From Lasioglossum baleicum (taxonomy: Eukaryota > Arthropoda > Insecta > Hymenoptera > Halictidae): a stretch of DNA of 64,000 nucleotides. The notes below the pieces were generated by a model that was not told the DNA's origin, did no database searches, and saw nothing but the letters and a program-made list of their open reading frames with translations. The stretch spans positions 10,354,001-10,418,000 of the forward strand of contig NC_134930.1 of the NCBI RefSeq assembly GCF_051020765.1, read 5' to 3'. This document shows positions 24,001 through 37,634 of the stretch, piece by piece (within the stretch, counting starts at the first letter, position 1; each line of letters starts with the position of its first letter). The position numbers and the translations under genes were made by a program.

Positions 24001-24657
24001 CAGACTCGTTGCCTTTTCCTCCCCCTCCCCTCTCTCTCTCTCTTGCTGCCGTCATTTCAATCCGCCATTCCTTTTCTTCGGCTTCCAGCCGACTACGACT
24101 CCTCGATTCGTGATACAACCCCCTTCTCACCACCCCCTCTTCCACAGGAAGAGGTTCCGCCGTCATTGATCAGACGCCTCCGACGAGAAATCGAGCGTTC
24201 CTCCTCGTCGATCTCTCCCCGATCCGTGTTTTCCGTCCTCGTTCAGGCCCGAGGCCATCGTTATTACTTTTATTATCGTTGTTATCGTTAATATCGGGGA
24301 CCACCGGCTCGTGGACCTGAGCGGGGAGCTTCCACGATGATGGCGCGCCGATTGGGGCTGGATTGTTGTGTACGCACCCGATTCCCTCAATAGGGGAAGA
24401 TTTTGATTGGAATATTTTCAACAGTTTCTCGGGCATTCGGCTGAAATGCGGAATCAATTTGTTTGCGGTGTATCTGCATTGCCGTGCAATATTAGAGGAT
24501 CAGTAAATTTTCGTCCGAAAATTAACCATGTTCAAAGAATATTCACGATTATGATCAAACAGTGTTAGCCTGCTTAATGGCTGATGCTTTTGCGAATTAA
24601 GCAGTCTTAACTTTCTGCCAATACACACATAAAATTACGAATACACACACTCATTAA

Positions 24658-24853
24658 TAGATCGCGGATCTTTATGCAAAATAAAAATTTTTTAACTGAC
24701 TTACAAGGAACTAAAGTGAACTAGAAATTCATTTTGTTTGTTAATACGTTTTATAGGTTGAAAATAGTGTAACAGTATCTTAAAATTCTTCTAATGTTTT
24801 TGTTGTTTTAAATTACACCTACTCATTGTTGTCATAAATACATATAATCTACG
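24658..24853. mobile_element. hAT-like MITE (TAGACTGCGGATC family), diverged copy
   Basis: The left end TAGATCGCGGATCTTTATGC and the internal AAAATAAAAATTTTTTA resemble the copy at 35907. The right end (ACATATAATCTACGC) is more diverged, and the flanks (CTCATTAA, ATTAATAA) are only weakly compatible with a duplication. The right boundary is approximate. Confidence 0.6.
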
Positions 24854-26129
24854 CATTAATAATAAATTCAAAACTATAGCCTGACAAGGTAAGGTCTAAT
24901 AATGAATTTCATATAAATAGCCTCGTTTTTAATTTTGGGATAAAGAATCAACACAGGATAAAAAGTTAACAGATTTAATTTTATTCATATAAAAATTCTT
25001 TTCAAAAATCTGAAGCTGCGGTCTCCGAGTCTCCACATTACCTTACGAAGGTTAAGCAACCATTTAATTTCCTGAACGTTCCTCTGCCCCAATAATTGTC
25101 GCCGGCACGGTCCCGTGGCCGGAAGAGTTGACGATGCACCGGTGCATATTGAACACAGTAATTCAAGAAAATTGTCTGGGTCATAAGAGTGCCCCGGTCG
25201 GTGTAATTACCATAGACTATTACCCCCCCCCCCCCATTGGAGCAACCGAGAGGAAAACGCAATCTCCATGAATCCTTTCGGTGCTCCACTCGCATTCCAG
25301 GGTATTCGGTTAAATTACCAGCATGTTAAGTATCATTACTAAGCACGGGGACCAGAGTCTATCTGATGACTTATCGTAGAGAAAAGCAACCGAACAAGAG
25401 TACGCCGTGCGGTCCTAATCGCTCGAGTCAGGGAATAAAGCAGCAGCAAAAAGGAAACGACGTACGGGCGCGCAGGGTGGTTGTTTTCTGTGGAAATAAC
25501 GATCATTTAGGGAGGCAGAACTAAAAATGTTTATCCTCCAGCCGTGGCCAAGGCATTACCGCAATTGGCTGCGCTCAGGGCTGGGAATTGCGTCGACTAA
25601 CGTGTCGCGTGCTTATTCGAAGGAACTCCGGCAATAACCCTTGCTGATGGCGTCCCCCGAAGGGACGAACCTGGACGTTGTTAGACGCGCACGAGCGCCA
25701 AGCGGCCAGCTCGCTGCCAAATTAGTATTGTTACCGAGTCAATAATTTCTTCTGTCCAAGTGGCCGTTGTTTGTTTTCCACTCGCACGAATTCTCATTCC
25801 GCGGCTGAAGGTCTCTCGCCGCTGCTGGAACCTTCCGATGTTTACGAAAACACGCTGCCGAGGATAAACATACTCCTGTTCGCCGCATCGTCTCAAATAA
25901 CTGTACTGCGACGACGTTATATCAGAAATAGAGTTGCCATCTATAAAATCGCGAATCCCGGACGAACGGCATAAAAACCATGGACTTTTCACTACTTTTT
26001 AAGTGACATATGATACCATAAAGAAAAGTTTCTGACGGGAAAATCGGGGAAAAATATATATTTATTACGATAATTATATCAGTAGATCGGAATCATTTTT
26101 TAATGAATTATAGTTCATATCCAGATATA

Positions 26130-26572
26130 CACTACTGTGCAAAAGAAAGAAGCACCCAGTATAATTGAAGGGGTGGATGGATAAAGGTGTCAAGTTTGTT
26201 TTCTGTAAAAGAGTTTAACAAAACATGTTGTCCTTTTTTTGATAAATGAAGATTATTATCTTTTTTTTGTATTAGAGATTAATCATAACAATGTATACAT
26301 TTGTAATTGATTTATGTTATTATCTTCATTCATCAAATAAGGACAACAAAACAAACAATTTGTTACTTGACACCTTTATCCATCCACCCCTTCAATTATA
26401 AGATGTAATGACAACATCATTTAAAGTATTAGATAATCCGCAATAAAACATATTCTTAGAATTATTCAATTAAACAACGGAATCATTTTTCAAACCTTAC
26501 TGTGTTCTTAATTGATTTTCTACGCTTTTCTATTAAATATGACCGGGTGCTTCTTTCTTTTGCATAGTAGTG
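26130..26572. mobile_element. Tc1/mariner-like MITE, 443 bp
   Basis: The ends are 28-bp inverted repeats differing at one base, beginning CACTACTGTGCAAAAGAAAG. They are bounded by TA on each side (26128-26129 and 26573-26574). A second inverted pair (about 26163-26196, with its inverse at about 26371-26404, containing GGGTGGATGGATAAAGGTGT) lies inside, so the left two-thirds can fold on itself. There is no transposase frame. The TA flanks support Tc1/mariner; the family is otherwise unnamed. Confidence 0.8.
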
Positions 26573-27248
26573 TATCTTATGGCTGAAGACTTATAGTAAA
26601 ATGTCACGAAATTTCTCGGTCCAGCCTACTGTGTGCGACCGTGTCGTATATAATATTAATTTCGTCAATTTTAAAACGCCCGCTTTTTTAAAAACAGGTC
26701 TGTAAAAAGGACACTTTGAGCTATATCTTCATTTTATCAAATTTTTAAAAAGCTCTCTGCTATGAAACCATTGGCTTTCTTTAAAATAATTGCAAAATAA
26801 ATGGTCAAAAAACATATTTTTTGAAATGACAACATTTTTAGTAGATACTCTTATGTTTTCGCTATAAGCTCCTTAAAACTCATTCTCATCGGTTTGTTAG
26901 TACTAGGCTTATAATTTAATGAAAAAAGGGTGACATTTTTTTACACGTCTCTAAAATCAACAATTTTGAAGATATCAAAAAATGTGATTTGTTCATAGCT
27001 CACTAAAGACTACAACATATTTAAATTTGAACAAATCAAAAGCAAGAAACATTGAAAAATCCGGACCCTTAAAGAAATTCCCCCGGACACGCTCGACGTA
27101 CTAAAAAGTAGGACAAATCCGGGGAGAACCGGATGGATGGGAACCCTAATCGGAAAATACCTTTACACTTTTTTCGGCGGCGATTACGTATGCGTGACAT
27201 TCGTTTTCCAATCTTTTTTGCAAAAATTCTGTTACCCAGCTACATATG

Positions 27249-27276
27249 TTTGGCATAAAATCTGCAGTCCAGTAAT
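27249..27276. repeat. Solo right end of the TAGACTGCGGATC MITE family
   Basis: GGCATAAAATCTGCAGTCCA matches the right end of the copy at 6099-6305 almost exactly. No matching left end was found within 300 bp. Confidence 0.45.
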
Positions 27277-28120
27277 GAGAGTCGATAAAATAAGGAACGA
27301 TTGGTGCAAAAATCAATGTATCAATGTATCAATGTATTAAATTCGAATGTTATTAATTTCTTTTGATCGAAATAAAATTACATATTTTCTAATCGTTCGT
27401 TAAAAGACATTAATAGAAGGCCCACTTTCCCTATTAATCAAATAAATTCGCTAGAAAAGCAGAGGCTTATTAATTAGCTTGAGTAAAAGTGATTGTTTGC
27501 CGAATGGTAATTTTCTCGTTCGTGATATTTTTCGATTACAAGCACAAAACGTCAACGTAAATTGCTTTCGTGGGAATTTACTCTGCACGTTCATTCATTA
27601 GCGTGCATACTAAAACATAAATCGATCTACATTTCCATGAATGTATTTTATGCTTGGCATAAAAAAAAAATCAAATACAGTCACTTTGATTACTAGGTAC
27701 TCCTGAAACCAAGAAGCACTATGGTAACCACACCACGGTGTGCTTCGAATAATTTTAACTAAAAAATCTAGAGTGCTACAATATTTAAATTGCTTTCCGT
27801 TGCTCTTTGAAATACAAATTCCGGAGGCAAAAGCGGTTAAAAGGAAACAGAAAAAAAAACAGAGGAAAGTGTTTTCTGCATGCGCCTCGCCGACCGCGTT
27901 TAATTGCGTTCGAGAGTGACTTTTCCGGCGCAGTCGGCTATTTGCGTGGATATTTTAGTTTCACACTTTTCCTTTCGCCGTTTTCGTTCGTCCACGACCG
28001 ATAAAATGTTTGCCAGTGTCAGTGTAAACAATACCTCGGCGTTTCGGCCGAGCTTTTAGCTCGAGCATTGCCGTGCCTCGAGATCCTAACGGAAGGAAAC
28101 AATTTCTGCTCTGTTTTCAG

Positions 28121-28256
28121 GCGGAAGTCGAAGTTGTGGAACAATATAGCGACCCCAGGGACAGCAAGTCCAAGGCGTACGTCGAGCCCGGAGCGGAATC
28201 GTCTCTGCCGACGATTTACAGCAAAGTAAATCGCAACTATTGCCGGCCGTATACGG
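28121..28256 (+). CDS. Internal coding exon of the long + strand gene (45 codons plus 1 base, phase 0 to 1)
   Basis: The exon lies between CTGTTTTCAG (ending 28120) and a strong donor GTAAGT at 28257. It starts AEVEVVEQYSDPRDSKSKAY and continues through ESSLPTIYSKVNRNYCRPYT. The one leftover base (G) combines with AC at 58798 to give an Asp codon, so the next exon joins in frame. The first half is acidic and polar; the second has aromatic and basic residues (IYSKVNRNYCRPY). No domain is recognised. The surrounding 200 bases are also GC-rich and probably under constraint, but the frame beyond the donor loses protein character. Confidence 0.8.
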
Positions 28257-28475
28257 GTAAGTGGTCTACTTGCGTGCGCGTCACTCAAAAGAACCCTATT
28301 TTGTCTCCGAGATTACGGTCTTCTTATCTCGACTGTTTATGCTCGAAGATCCCTTAACGCTCCGCGGAAAGAAAATTTCTCAATGGCCGGCGGAAATTGC
28401 TCGAAGAAACGATTCCGTTAAAGGAAATCGATACATTTTTCGCAAAAGGAAAAAATACTCGAAGCGTATTATGAT

Positions 28476-28670
28476 TAGACTGCGGATCTTTATGCATTTA
28501 TGGCTTATAAAAGCTAAAAACAAATGCTGGAGTATGAAATTTAACAGAATTTAATACGATTTTTATTTATTTCGGATCTGCGAATGCTATTAGTAATGAA
28601 AATAAAATTCTATTTGGTACCACTTTCTGAAAATTTGTCTACAAAAATTTTAAATTGCATCCGCAGTCTA
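28476..28670. mobile_element. hAT-like MITE (TAGACTGCGGATC family)
   Basis: It opens TAGACTGCGGATCTTTATGC and closes GCATCCGCAGTCTA. The flanks ATTATGAT and ATTATGGC share six of eight bases. Its interior (GATTTTTATTTATTTCGGATC onward) is shared with a fragment at about 38505-38620. Confidence 0.7.
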
Positions 28671-30320
28671 ATTATGGCACAAGGAAATACAACTTTGGAA
28701 TTTGAGGTTGATTTATCTACCGGAACACAGTGCAATTGCAATACACTATATTACAAGAAGATTTTAATAAGTATCTCTCTATCAAAACATTTTAACAAGT
28801 ACACCCCATATAAAATGGTCCCGAATGTCAGCGACGATATAGTTTAATAATCGAGATTAAAATGAAGATGTGCGACGGAAGATACTTTGTGTATGCATGT
28901 CCAGGGACTTTCGAAGATATACGAGCGACGCAGAAATAAATGTAGGGAATTATTAATGGGTTGTTTATGCCAACAGATGCAGCATATTCCAATACGATAT
29001 GCATGCGTTCGATCCTCCTAAATCCGTGCAAATCCTCAAGTGCAGACAAAGACAACGACTCGTGCTCGTAAATTTCTATTACGGCCAGTACGTGTCTAAT
29101 GAACCGTTCGGATTATATACATATATGTACATATACACCGTTCGATCTGGCAGTTTCGGCATTATAATAAATAAACGAAAACCATCGCTCGTAAATCGTC
29201 GACTTATCCTGGCGTCTGGATGATAGCCACTACCGCGCTTTTCTGACTGCTTATCGATTGGCCCGCTAGCTGTGTGTCCAACTTTCAGCCAACCAGCTAT
29301 CATGCTCCCCCGTTTTTTTATTCATTTTCATTCGAAATCCTTTCTCGCCGAGTAGTTGATCGGACATAATGCAGCGCTGAGTAAATATCATAGTGCGGAT
29401 GCTGTTATCGGAGCCAAGGATCCTACTCAAAGTATTGATCTCTGGGGGAGAGGGCCAGCTCGATATGTATTCACGAGCATCCCCCAATTTAACACTTTAA
29501 AAACCACTCGTTTAAAAGAACAAAGAAATTCTTCATTGTTGTTCCTTATTTTCGAGAATTCTCTTCTCTGACAGTAAAGATTTACGAGTACAGATCGGTA
29601 GGGAACAATAGAGACTATTGTTATCATATGTATTACGAAATATTTAATGGAAAATCATTGTTTGGTAGCATCAATTGTAAGCAGTGTGCTATCTGTTGAC
29701 ACAGGGGCTCATTTATTTGAGCTAAATTTTATTGAAGTAAAAACATCTTTGGGTGCACCGCGTACACTATACACAATAGCTGGGCAGTGAATGAGTCTGA
29801 TCCGTCACGCTCGAACGTGAAACGTTATTCGAGTAAACTCGGGGAAGCCGAGTTTAGCCGAGCAAGCGAGAAATAGACAGGTGTGCAATCGTCATAGAAG
29901 TTTTCACTTCGGTCGTACGGTCTTATGCGCACTGTATTGGTCTGTGTTTTTTTCTTCGTTGCTTTCCAAACACACTACGCAGAGAGTCTAAGAGAGTTTA
30001 AGATCTCGCTTTGCTCTTGGTGATGCTCAAGCGCTTCACGACAATATAGTAAACGTAAACACCGTTTCGACATTGTTCTTATGACAGAAACTGATTTGTA
30101 CGAGTAAGCATTTCGTCATTCAGTAGCAATTTACGTGTCGTAAATTAAGTACGAAAACTAATGAGCATCTTCTTCAATAAAGACAGGTTTTGAAAATATC
30201 TCGAGAACTAATAATTTTTTAAAGAAATTTTTGCAAGAAATTATACAATTGTTAATTGCACATGCACAGTTGCACCTAAAAAAAAATCTAAGGGCCTACG
30301 AATGTATTGCTCTTCGATCC

Positions 30321-30740
30321 AATTACACTGTCCAACAAATTTCAACTTTTTTTATGACTTCAATATACTGTTGGGTCCTTCTTATAGAGTTTTTTGCGCT
30401 GATTCCGAATCTGTCCTTAATTTTTCTCCTATACGCTCAGTTTTTGAAAAAAAAACATATTTTTCAACTTTAAACAAATATTGTGATGTATTTATAAAAG
30501 ATATTGAATTGTTCTTTACAGCAAAAGATTCTGTAGACTTTCCCGAATACAATGATATCCAATATTAATACATTATGATTGTTTAAACATGTTTAAACAA
30601 TGATTAAAGACGGAGAGACGCCACTTTTGCACCAATTTTTGAGGATATTTTTCAATTTATCTCAAAAAATTAGGGTCCAGCGGAAAATCGAACTATACCA
30701 CGCGATAGAGCAGACTTTTATCTTGAAAAACCCCCCTGTG
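30321..30740. mobile_element. Single-arm copy of the fold-back element found at 62001
   Basis: From AATTACACTGTCCAACAAAT through GTTTAAACATGTTTAAACAA and on to ACCACGCGATAGAG this stretch is homologous to the left arm plus centre of 62001-62692. The centre (about 30600-30712) is partly in the opposite order, because the copy at 62001 continues into an inverted second arm and this one does not. The frames within it (for example 30302-30568) are AT-rich and unlike any protein I know. Confidence 0.6.
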
Positions 30741-33700
30741 AAGTTTGCATGGTCGACGTTTTTTTCGAACCAGAAAGCAAAATATCTTCGCCCGACATGA
30801 GTTGTCACCAGTGTGGTGATGGATATTCATGGATCATATCAATGGATAACAGAATCCGTCTATGAGTTCGCTCTAAACCGTCTGCGCACTATGCTTTTTC
30901 TCAATATTTGTATCCAAATCAGTCAGTGTCAACTCTCGAGCTCCCTTGCTCGAGTCTCGATTCAAGCTGTCGGACCAGTCCCGAACGTATCCGAAGATAA
31001 CTAGTTTGTTGCGGGATCCGCTCTGGTATTCGCAGGTGCCCGATTCGCAATCATTTCGTGGCAGCACCGCCTCGTAAACTTTGGACCACTCGTTAACCCG
31101 TTTCACGGAAACAAGGGTCCCGGTTGAAGCATCGTCGCTTCGGAATGCCGGAGTTCCGGTTTGTAATTAACCCCTAGTAGGTAGTTATCGTGCGGGCGGG
31201 ACGTGTCCGAAGCGAATCCGAGATAGACGAGCGAACGACGCGTGTCGCTTGAAAATCCGTTTCCCGTTGCGTCATCGCGCCGCGTATTTTAATGGCCAGG
31301 CGTATGCAGATTGCCGAGTAACACCGATCCCGGACAAACACCGGTGTAATTTGCATCCTTACCGTATTCATGGGCTTTTAATTCGCCGGGCGTCGTGAAT
31401 GGCGGCGGGGATCAGCCGGTCGAGAGGACGCCTGTGCAAACTTAGCCCGGGTCCCGAAGGTTTGCCACCCTGCCAGAGGACGCCCTAGGACGCTGCCCAC
31501 ACGCTCTTTGATACGACTTCTTGCCGCGCGATCCGGCGAGCATTCTAATCGGGTCGAACGATGTTTATTCTGGCCGAGGTGGCTTCCGTTTGCGGCCGCA
31601 TAAATAATGCATGATCCGTGGAAAGTAATCGGTTAGCCGATCCTAGGGCACGGCAACGACAAACTATGCTTCTCCCCCCCTTCGCCAAACTCCATAACCG
31701 TTTCGCGCATCCCACTGCAAGAGCCTCGACTCCCACGGTTCGATATTGCTTTTGATTAGAGCTCTTAGTACCTGGACATTCCAGTACTTGGATTACTCAT
31801 TATAACTGGAAATCCGGACCCGAATATGACTACGTAGGGCTCCGCTATCCGAATATCCGGATATCTCATTTCAGATATTCGGATCCGAATCTCAATATTG
31901 CTTGACCGAAGATACTCTGCACAAAATATCATTCACGACCAGCGTTACCAGATCGAGGGAATCGACGGAAAAGTAGTTTATCCCAGATTGAGAAAATCTT
32001 TGGCAGCCAGACATCGCGATTCATACTAGTTACCCCCACTATTGGTACGCGGCGGGACAATTCTCGGAACGTGACGTAATGTATTCCACAGAGGTTCTTT
32101 TTGCGGCAACGCTGTGCACGACTTAGTTTTTCCAAAGAATAATAACCGAAATTCGTGTCAGAGACATTCATTCTCTCACTTCCCACCGCTTTCCTCAATC
32201 GAGCACGCAAAGACAACTGCTTTCCTCCGGCGAACCCCTGAAGCGCTGCAATCCGCGGAAGATCCGGCATTTCCGCGGCTTTACGATACTTTAATCGCAG
32301 AAGCAGAAAGCGGTTCCAAGTCCCCCGAATCTTAATCAGAATCTAAAACGAGCACCGTACAAATTCCGGGGGGGGGGGGAGGAAGTAGGCACGCATAAAA
32401 TCCAAGTCCCGGAAGTACCTGAAAAAGGCTGCGTACCATAAACGCGGGCTCCCCATTACCCATCATAACAAGAAGAATCTTGCCCAATTAGAGGCTGTAA
32501 AGTCGTTGCGTATGAAAGGTAGGCCGGAGGACAGAATGATCGCGTTTATCTTGGGTGCTATTGGTCGTTCAGTAGAAATATTGCGGAATTAGGAGAGCAG
32601 ATTTCCATGGGTACCCGTGGCAATGGCGCGTCCTCTCGTTCACGTGAATTGAATCTCCAGTTACGCCGTCGTTAGGGAGAAAATAAGGGATGATAGAGGG
32701 ATGATATCGGCGAGATAGGGGGTTGGAACAGCGTGTCTAGGTCCGGTCGATTCATAAAAGGGTGCCGGTGGAACGTCTGGACTCTCCGCTGCCTACTTCC
32801 GGTCAGTCGGAACACGTGGCCTGGTCCGGTATCAACGTTTCAACCGAAACTTTTCAGTCCTATGGTGTGCGGCTGACGTTACTTGCCAGTGACACCGCGG
32901 CGGCGACCTCGTCCCATAATGTGTCGTGTGATATTTAATTAAACTCCCCCTGCGAGCCTCTCTCCCCCAGTCTCTCCTCCCTTACTCATCCACTCCCGCA
33001 GCGTTCCGCTCCCGCAGTCTGTGAAGTTTCAAGGGGTTCTTCGGCAGCTCGTATCTCCCACCCACGGACCGACCTGGACTTATTAACCGTTTCAACAAGG
33101 CCCCTTCGCGCCGCGATTTTTCTTGCCCCTCTCTTCGAGTGGATCCAACGTCCGAAGTAATTAAAAATCGGCCGGTTAAACCTAATGAAGTGGAACGGAA
33201 CGGAACGCTCCGATCCCCGTGGATTCTCGTTAAGGCAACCTGCCAACGTTACCACCATTTTAAGAGTGTTTTTGGTCGCTTCCCTGCCTACCAAACTGCT
33301 GGTCGCACTTTATGAGTCTGGTTTCTGCAGTTAATGGACTTTCTAGCATTCTTGGTATACTGTGGCGCAGTAGGTGAAGCCAGCAGCTTGCGGAGAACTT
33401 TTGCTTGGCTGCTCTGTTGTGATGGTTTCTTATCTGATACAAAGGTTTATTAATTTCACTCTCTGGAATTCGCTCATTCTCGCAATTTCGTTATGGCACA
33501 TCTGTGCTACATATATTCACATGTTCGTACAAACAAGAATGTGAAATGTATTGTCAACACAAGACAGTATCTACGTTGAATGGTAATACGGCTGGTAACC
33601 CGTCCACCTTGGACGGATTCGGCAGTGGGATCCTCGCTAACTCGAATCGGCCCGAGATGACCTGGGATGACCCGGCTAGCCTCAAATAGGCCCTAAGAAG

Positions 33701-34018
33701 TCGTAATAGGTTCCAATTGGTGACGGGCACCTTCTTCTCCGTTTCACTGGACTCGAATCTAGCCAACTTCGCTTTCCTTGGATGCATCCGGATGTGGGAT
33801 ACTCGAGGGCCCGACCGGCAGGCTTTGGTCCGAAATGCTCCGGGATGGCCCGATCTGTAATGTAGACATAAAATTCACTTGAACCGAAATATTCACTACT
33901 ATTGGACCTACTGGAATAAAATCATCGTTCTCATCCTAGAAAATATCCACATATTTTCAGCAAGTGCTACAATTAAAATCAATATGATTTTGTTGTGTTC
34001 GAAATTTGTCAACGTCAA

Positions 34019-34259
34019 CCCTTTGCACTCGAAGCAATTTCAATTCCAAAATCAAGATATTTGTTTCAACCCAGATCATTTTTGTTCTATGTAATCTTTT
34101 TTACATTGTGCACATCACATTGAACCTGTTTTCTTATATAACAGTTGAGTTTTTTACAATTTATAGAATACAGACAAATTTAATAGTGTTAAAACTGTTT
34201 TGAATAATGGTATGGCAATTTTTAGTGGCGCCTCAGACTCGCCATTCGAGTGCAAAGGG
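34019..34259. mobile_element. piggyBac-like MITE (CCCTTTGCACTCGA ends)
   Basis: The ends CCCTTTGCACTCGAA and TTCGAGTGCAAAGGG are exact inverses over 15 bases. TTAA follows on the right and TCAA, one change from TTAA, precedes on the left. Same family as 20848-21084. Confidence 0.8.
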
Positions 34260-34820
34260 TTAATAGTCTCGACAGCCGATGATTCCTCAAACTTGCAACC
34301 CGTTCAGTCGTGAGGATTCGTTTCTTGGCTCGAGAGACCTCGAAGCAATTTAGATCCTTAGCCGTGAGTGATGTCGGCGGTGTTACTTTTGACGGCAATT
34401 ATTTCATATGCATGGACGTGGGAGAGCGGAGACAATAAACAGCATTTAGCCAGCGTTTGATGTGAATCAAGCAGTCCCCTGTCGCAGAGCCGTTGGATGA
34501 ACGGACAAACGGACGGACGGCTTGTCATTTGCATACGATGAACCCGAAGCGGCGTTAACTGCTCGGGGACGCGGAACGAGCTACAAGTCACCTGGTACCG
34601 GTAATTGAAACGAGGGTAGCTTCCACGAGGGTCGGTCCAAGAGACAATCAGTATAGGAGAAAGTTCTTTCATCGTTCGAGTAATGACGTAGCCGGTATTT
34701 TCAACCGAAAGGGACGGAACGCGTTGATTAACGACGCTACGAATTTTCAGTTGCTCGTTTTCTACAATTACCCCTGCGGTTTCCGCAACGAATCTATTCG
34801 AAACTTTTCCTATCAGCTAG

Positions 34821-35000
34821 GGTAACCGTACCGATTACTGCGGTATCATGCTTCGATCGTGCTTTATTTGAATATTATTCCTCATTTATCATGAAATAAT
34901 AATATGTCTAAGCATTTTATGGAAGAATGATGTGTGTTCTGAGTACAAAAAAAAGTTGGTGGCCCTCAAAACCTAATACAAAATAAGTAATTATATTTCA
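34821..35000. repeat. Dispersed repeat, partner of 54958-55131 (inverted)
   Basis: Shared words, in reverse-complement order, include ACCGATTACTGCGG, GAATAATATTCCT-like, GTGTTCTGAGT and TTGGTGGCCCTCAAAACC. The same ATTACTGCGGA word recurs downstream (35021, 35078) and as its inverse (35663). The whole 34821-35690 stretch may be one element of about 0.87 kb, but I could not fix its right end. Confidence 0.5.
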
Positions 35001-35906
35001 AAATAACATTTATTATCTATTACTGCGGATGAAAGAGAAGCATCTACTAATTACTGCATACTAGTGCGTACCCATTACTGCGGATTAGAATTCGAAAATA
35101 TACGAGCGTGCGGAAACAAACTACATATCTAGGCATTCATTGAAATAAATCCTGAGTGCAGTAACAAAACAATTTTTTTATTCATTACATTTTAAATGTA
35201 ATTTATTAATTTTAACACCTTGGTGTAATATCACACAAAATAATTAAACATGTACATTCTTTAAACAAACATTTGAGTAATATTTATTTATTATCTTTAG
35301 TTTGCAGCTGTTTTAAGAGCACTATGAAGTTTAAAACATTTCACAATTGCATCAATTCTTCTTCCTTTTCATTTCTTAAAGTCTCCATTCTTTCTTTGTT
35401 TCTGAAGTTTTCAGTTCCATAACTAGATCTTTTCGTGCACTTCATTTTACTTTGTTTTTTATTTTTGTTACCGTTTTTTTTCATTACTTTTCGATTTAAT
35501 TTTTGCCATATCTTCTTATTTTATCTATAATACGGTTTATCTAGAATCGTGTCCTATCCACTTACTCGAAGGTAGCTAAAACGTTAGGCTGAAGTGAACC
35601 TGTTTCACATCGTAGTTGCAATTCACAGCGCAGCATTCTGGACATTCCTAGTAATTTTTCAGCCGCAGTAATGAGCTCCTCCTTCACTTTAATGTAGGTA
35701 ATGCTGAGAGCTTAATTTTGTTCATTAAAAAGGCAAGGGAAGTTCCTTTTTATACTTTTATTGTATCGAAGTAGGTATCTAAGTAATAATAAAACTTTGT
35801 CCTATGCAATTTAATGCAATGTAAAGACTGTATCATGTGAACAATCATGTCTGTACAATCATATCCTTTGGTGAACGAGATAGAAGAAAAATGGTCTTAT
35901 TATTAC

Positions 35907-36109
35907 TAGACAGCGGATCTTAATGCAAAATAAAAATTTTCTACCCGATCTGCGACCAACTGGAGCGACATAGAAATTTATTTTTTCTCTCTTAATATGT
36001 TCAATGTTTTAAAAATAATATAACAGTATTCTTAAATTCGTCTAATGTTTTTACTATTTTAAATTACACCTACTCATTTTTGTTATAAATGCATAAAATC
36101 CGCTGTCTA
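35907..36109. mobile_element. hAT-like MITE (TAGACTGCGGATC family), exact target duplication
   Basis: It opens TAGACAGCGGATCTTAATGC and closes with the inverse GCATAAAATCCGCTGTCTA. ATTATTAC is duplicated exactly at 35899-35906 and 36110-36117. The A at the sixth base of the left end is matched by a complementary change in the right end. Confidence 0.85.
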
Positions 36110-37353
36110 ATTATTACCTTTCATGAACATTAATTTTGTTTCTAAGAAATACATTTGATTATAAGTGTTTAGAATTGTTTTCACTCGTCTTTCGTGTGTT
36201 CAATTGTTATCTGTCTAAACTCTATGAAGTATATTGAAGTGGAACATGATTATTCACCACCCCTAGAACAGATGATCATTGACTTTTTTGTTGTGAATTC
36301 CGATAGATTCAGACATGTCCAAATGTCACCAACAAGAAGTTGGCACGAACTTTCCGGACGACCACAAATCAGGCTCGCGTACATCGCGTACCTCGCGTCT
36401 AATTTTCCCCGTTGTTGCGAATGATTCCGGAGAGATGACTATATTTCATCCGAGCATTAAGCCCGATAGAGAATGAACCGTTGTCTCCCAGGCAGGCGCC
36501 CTCTTCGGAAGACATTAAGGGCTCGTCCGCGAGTTATGTTTACGACATCGCGATCCGCAGCGCGACAGTTTTAGTATTCCACCTTGGCAAGTAGGCGGGG
36601 GACAGCGAAAGTTTGTTAGATTGCCGTGAAGATGAATAGTTAAGCTTTCCAGCCTCACCAGGACGTCTCGAATTTCCGTCTTTCCTAGCAGAGCCCCTCT
36701 TTCCTCCACGCCATTTCCCTTTCTGCTCCACATCCGAGCACGGACCGAACAGCCCCTGACGCCACCGCGCCGACCTTCCACACTTTCTCGCGCGGTAAAC
36801 TAGATCATTTACAAACTGTCAACGGCATGGCTCCACCTCTGTTCGCCGTTCTGCGAGCCCGCGTCGGATCTCACGGCGAGATCTCAATCCGGCCGCAATT
36901 TCGGAGAAACTCGCGAATCTCTCGCGGCCCTGGAGTGTTCTCACGCGAATTGTCGTCGCACGATCGTTCGTCGCTGATAATTTCGAACAGCGAGCCTGAC
37001 GTCGAGTGGCTTCCGGAGAGCGGATTTTAGAATTTGATTTGTCAAACTTAGACGCGTCGAGAGTTTCGCTGAATCGTGATCTTCGGTCGCTGGAAGATTG
37101 CAAATGTTTGTAGTTGGATCTGTATTTACTTGTGCTTTGTTAAACTGATCGAATCTTGTGGAGACTGCGCGCAACGGTGGGTATACTTCTTGGATTGTGG
37201 TACAAAGTGATTATGATTATTATTTACTTAATGCTTTAAAACCAAGTATGGTTTATGTAGCATATACAATACATGAACATATGTATTGACATATTACATA
37301 AAAGGCCGAGCCGAACGTAGAGAAGGACAGCGTGTGTAAAGAGAGACCACACG

Positions 37354-37634
37354 CGGGCCTTTTAACTATGCCGACGAGTGCGACTCTCCGCGTCTCTCTT
37401 TCTTTCCCATGCGCTGTCCTTCCTTGCGGCCGAAGCTTTCATCGTCAATTAAACCACTAAATATAGTTGAAATTATATCGTGTTTGGCCTGTTTTTAATC
37501 AGAAGAATGCCACGAATATATTGATGAAAGTTTCATAAAAAAATAAGTAATAATAAAACAGATTAAATATTGGTGTTACATTGTGAGGACGTACGGGCCT
37601 TTGAACTGTGCTGACGACTGCGACTCTCCGCGTC
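37354..37634. repeat. Pair of 41-bp direct repeats
   Basis: CGGGCCTTTTAACTATGCCG followed by ACGAGTGCGACTCTCCGCGTC at 37354-37394 recurs at 37594-37634 with few changes (CGGGCCTTTGAACTGTGCTG, then ACGACTGCGACTCTCCGCGTC). The copies are about 200 bp apart. They may be the two sides of an insertion or part of a diverged tandem duplication. Confidence 0.6.

Larger units (their letters stand above)
18049..28120 (+). other. Intron between the exons at 17929 and 28121
   Basis: Both boundaries match splice consensus (GTGAGT and CTGTTTTCAG) and the phases agree (0/0). I see no further convincing exon inside, though small alternative exons cannot be excluded. Contents include a degenerate repeat (18740-18995), a hAT-like MITE (20372), a piggyBac-like MITE (20848), another hAT-like MITE (24658), a mariner-like MITE (26130) and a solo hAT-MITE end (about 27250). 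GC-rich blocks lie at about 19290-20080 and 23330-24400. Open frames in those blocks do not look like protein. Confidence 0.6.

Noticed and set aside
23314..24291. Two consecutive 161-codon open frames on the + strand
   Set aside because: Stop-poor GC-rich DNA with frames open on both strands. The peptides are Arg/Pro/Ser-rich without motif, and I saw no clear acceptor and donor pair keeping phase with the gene.
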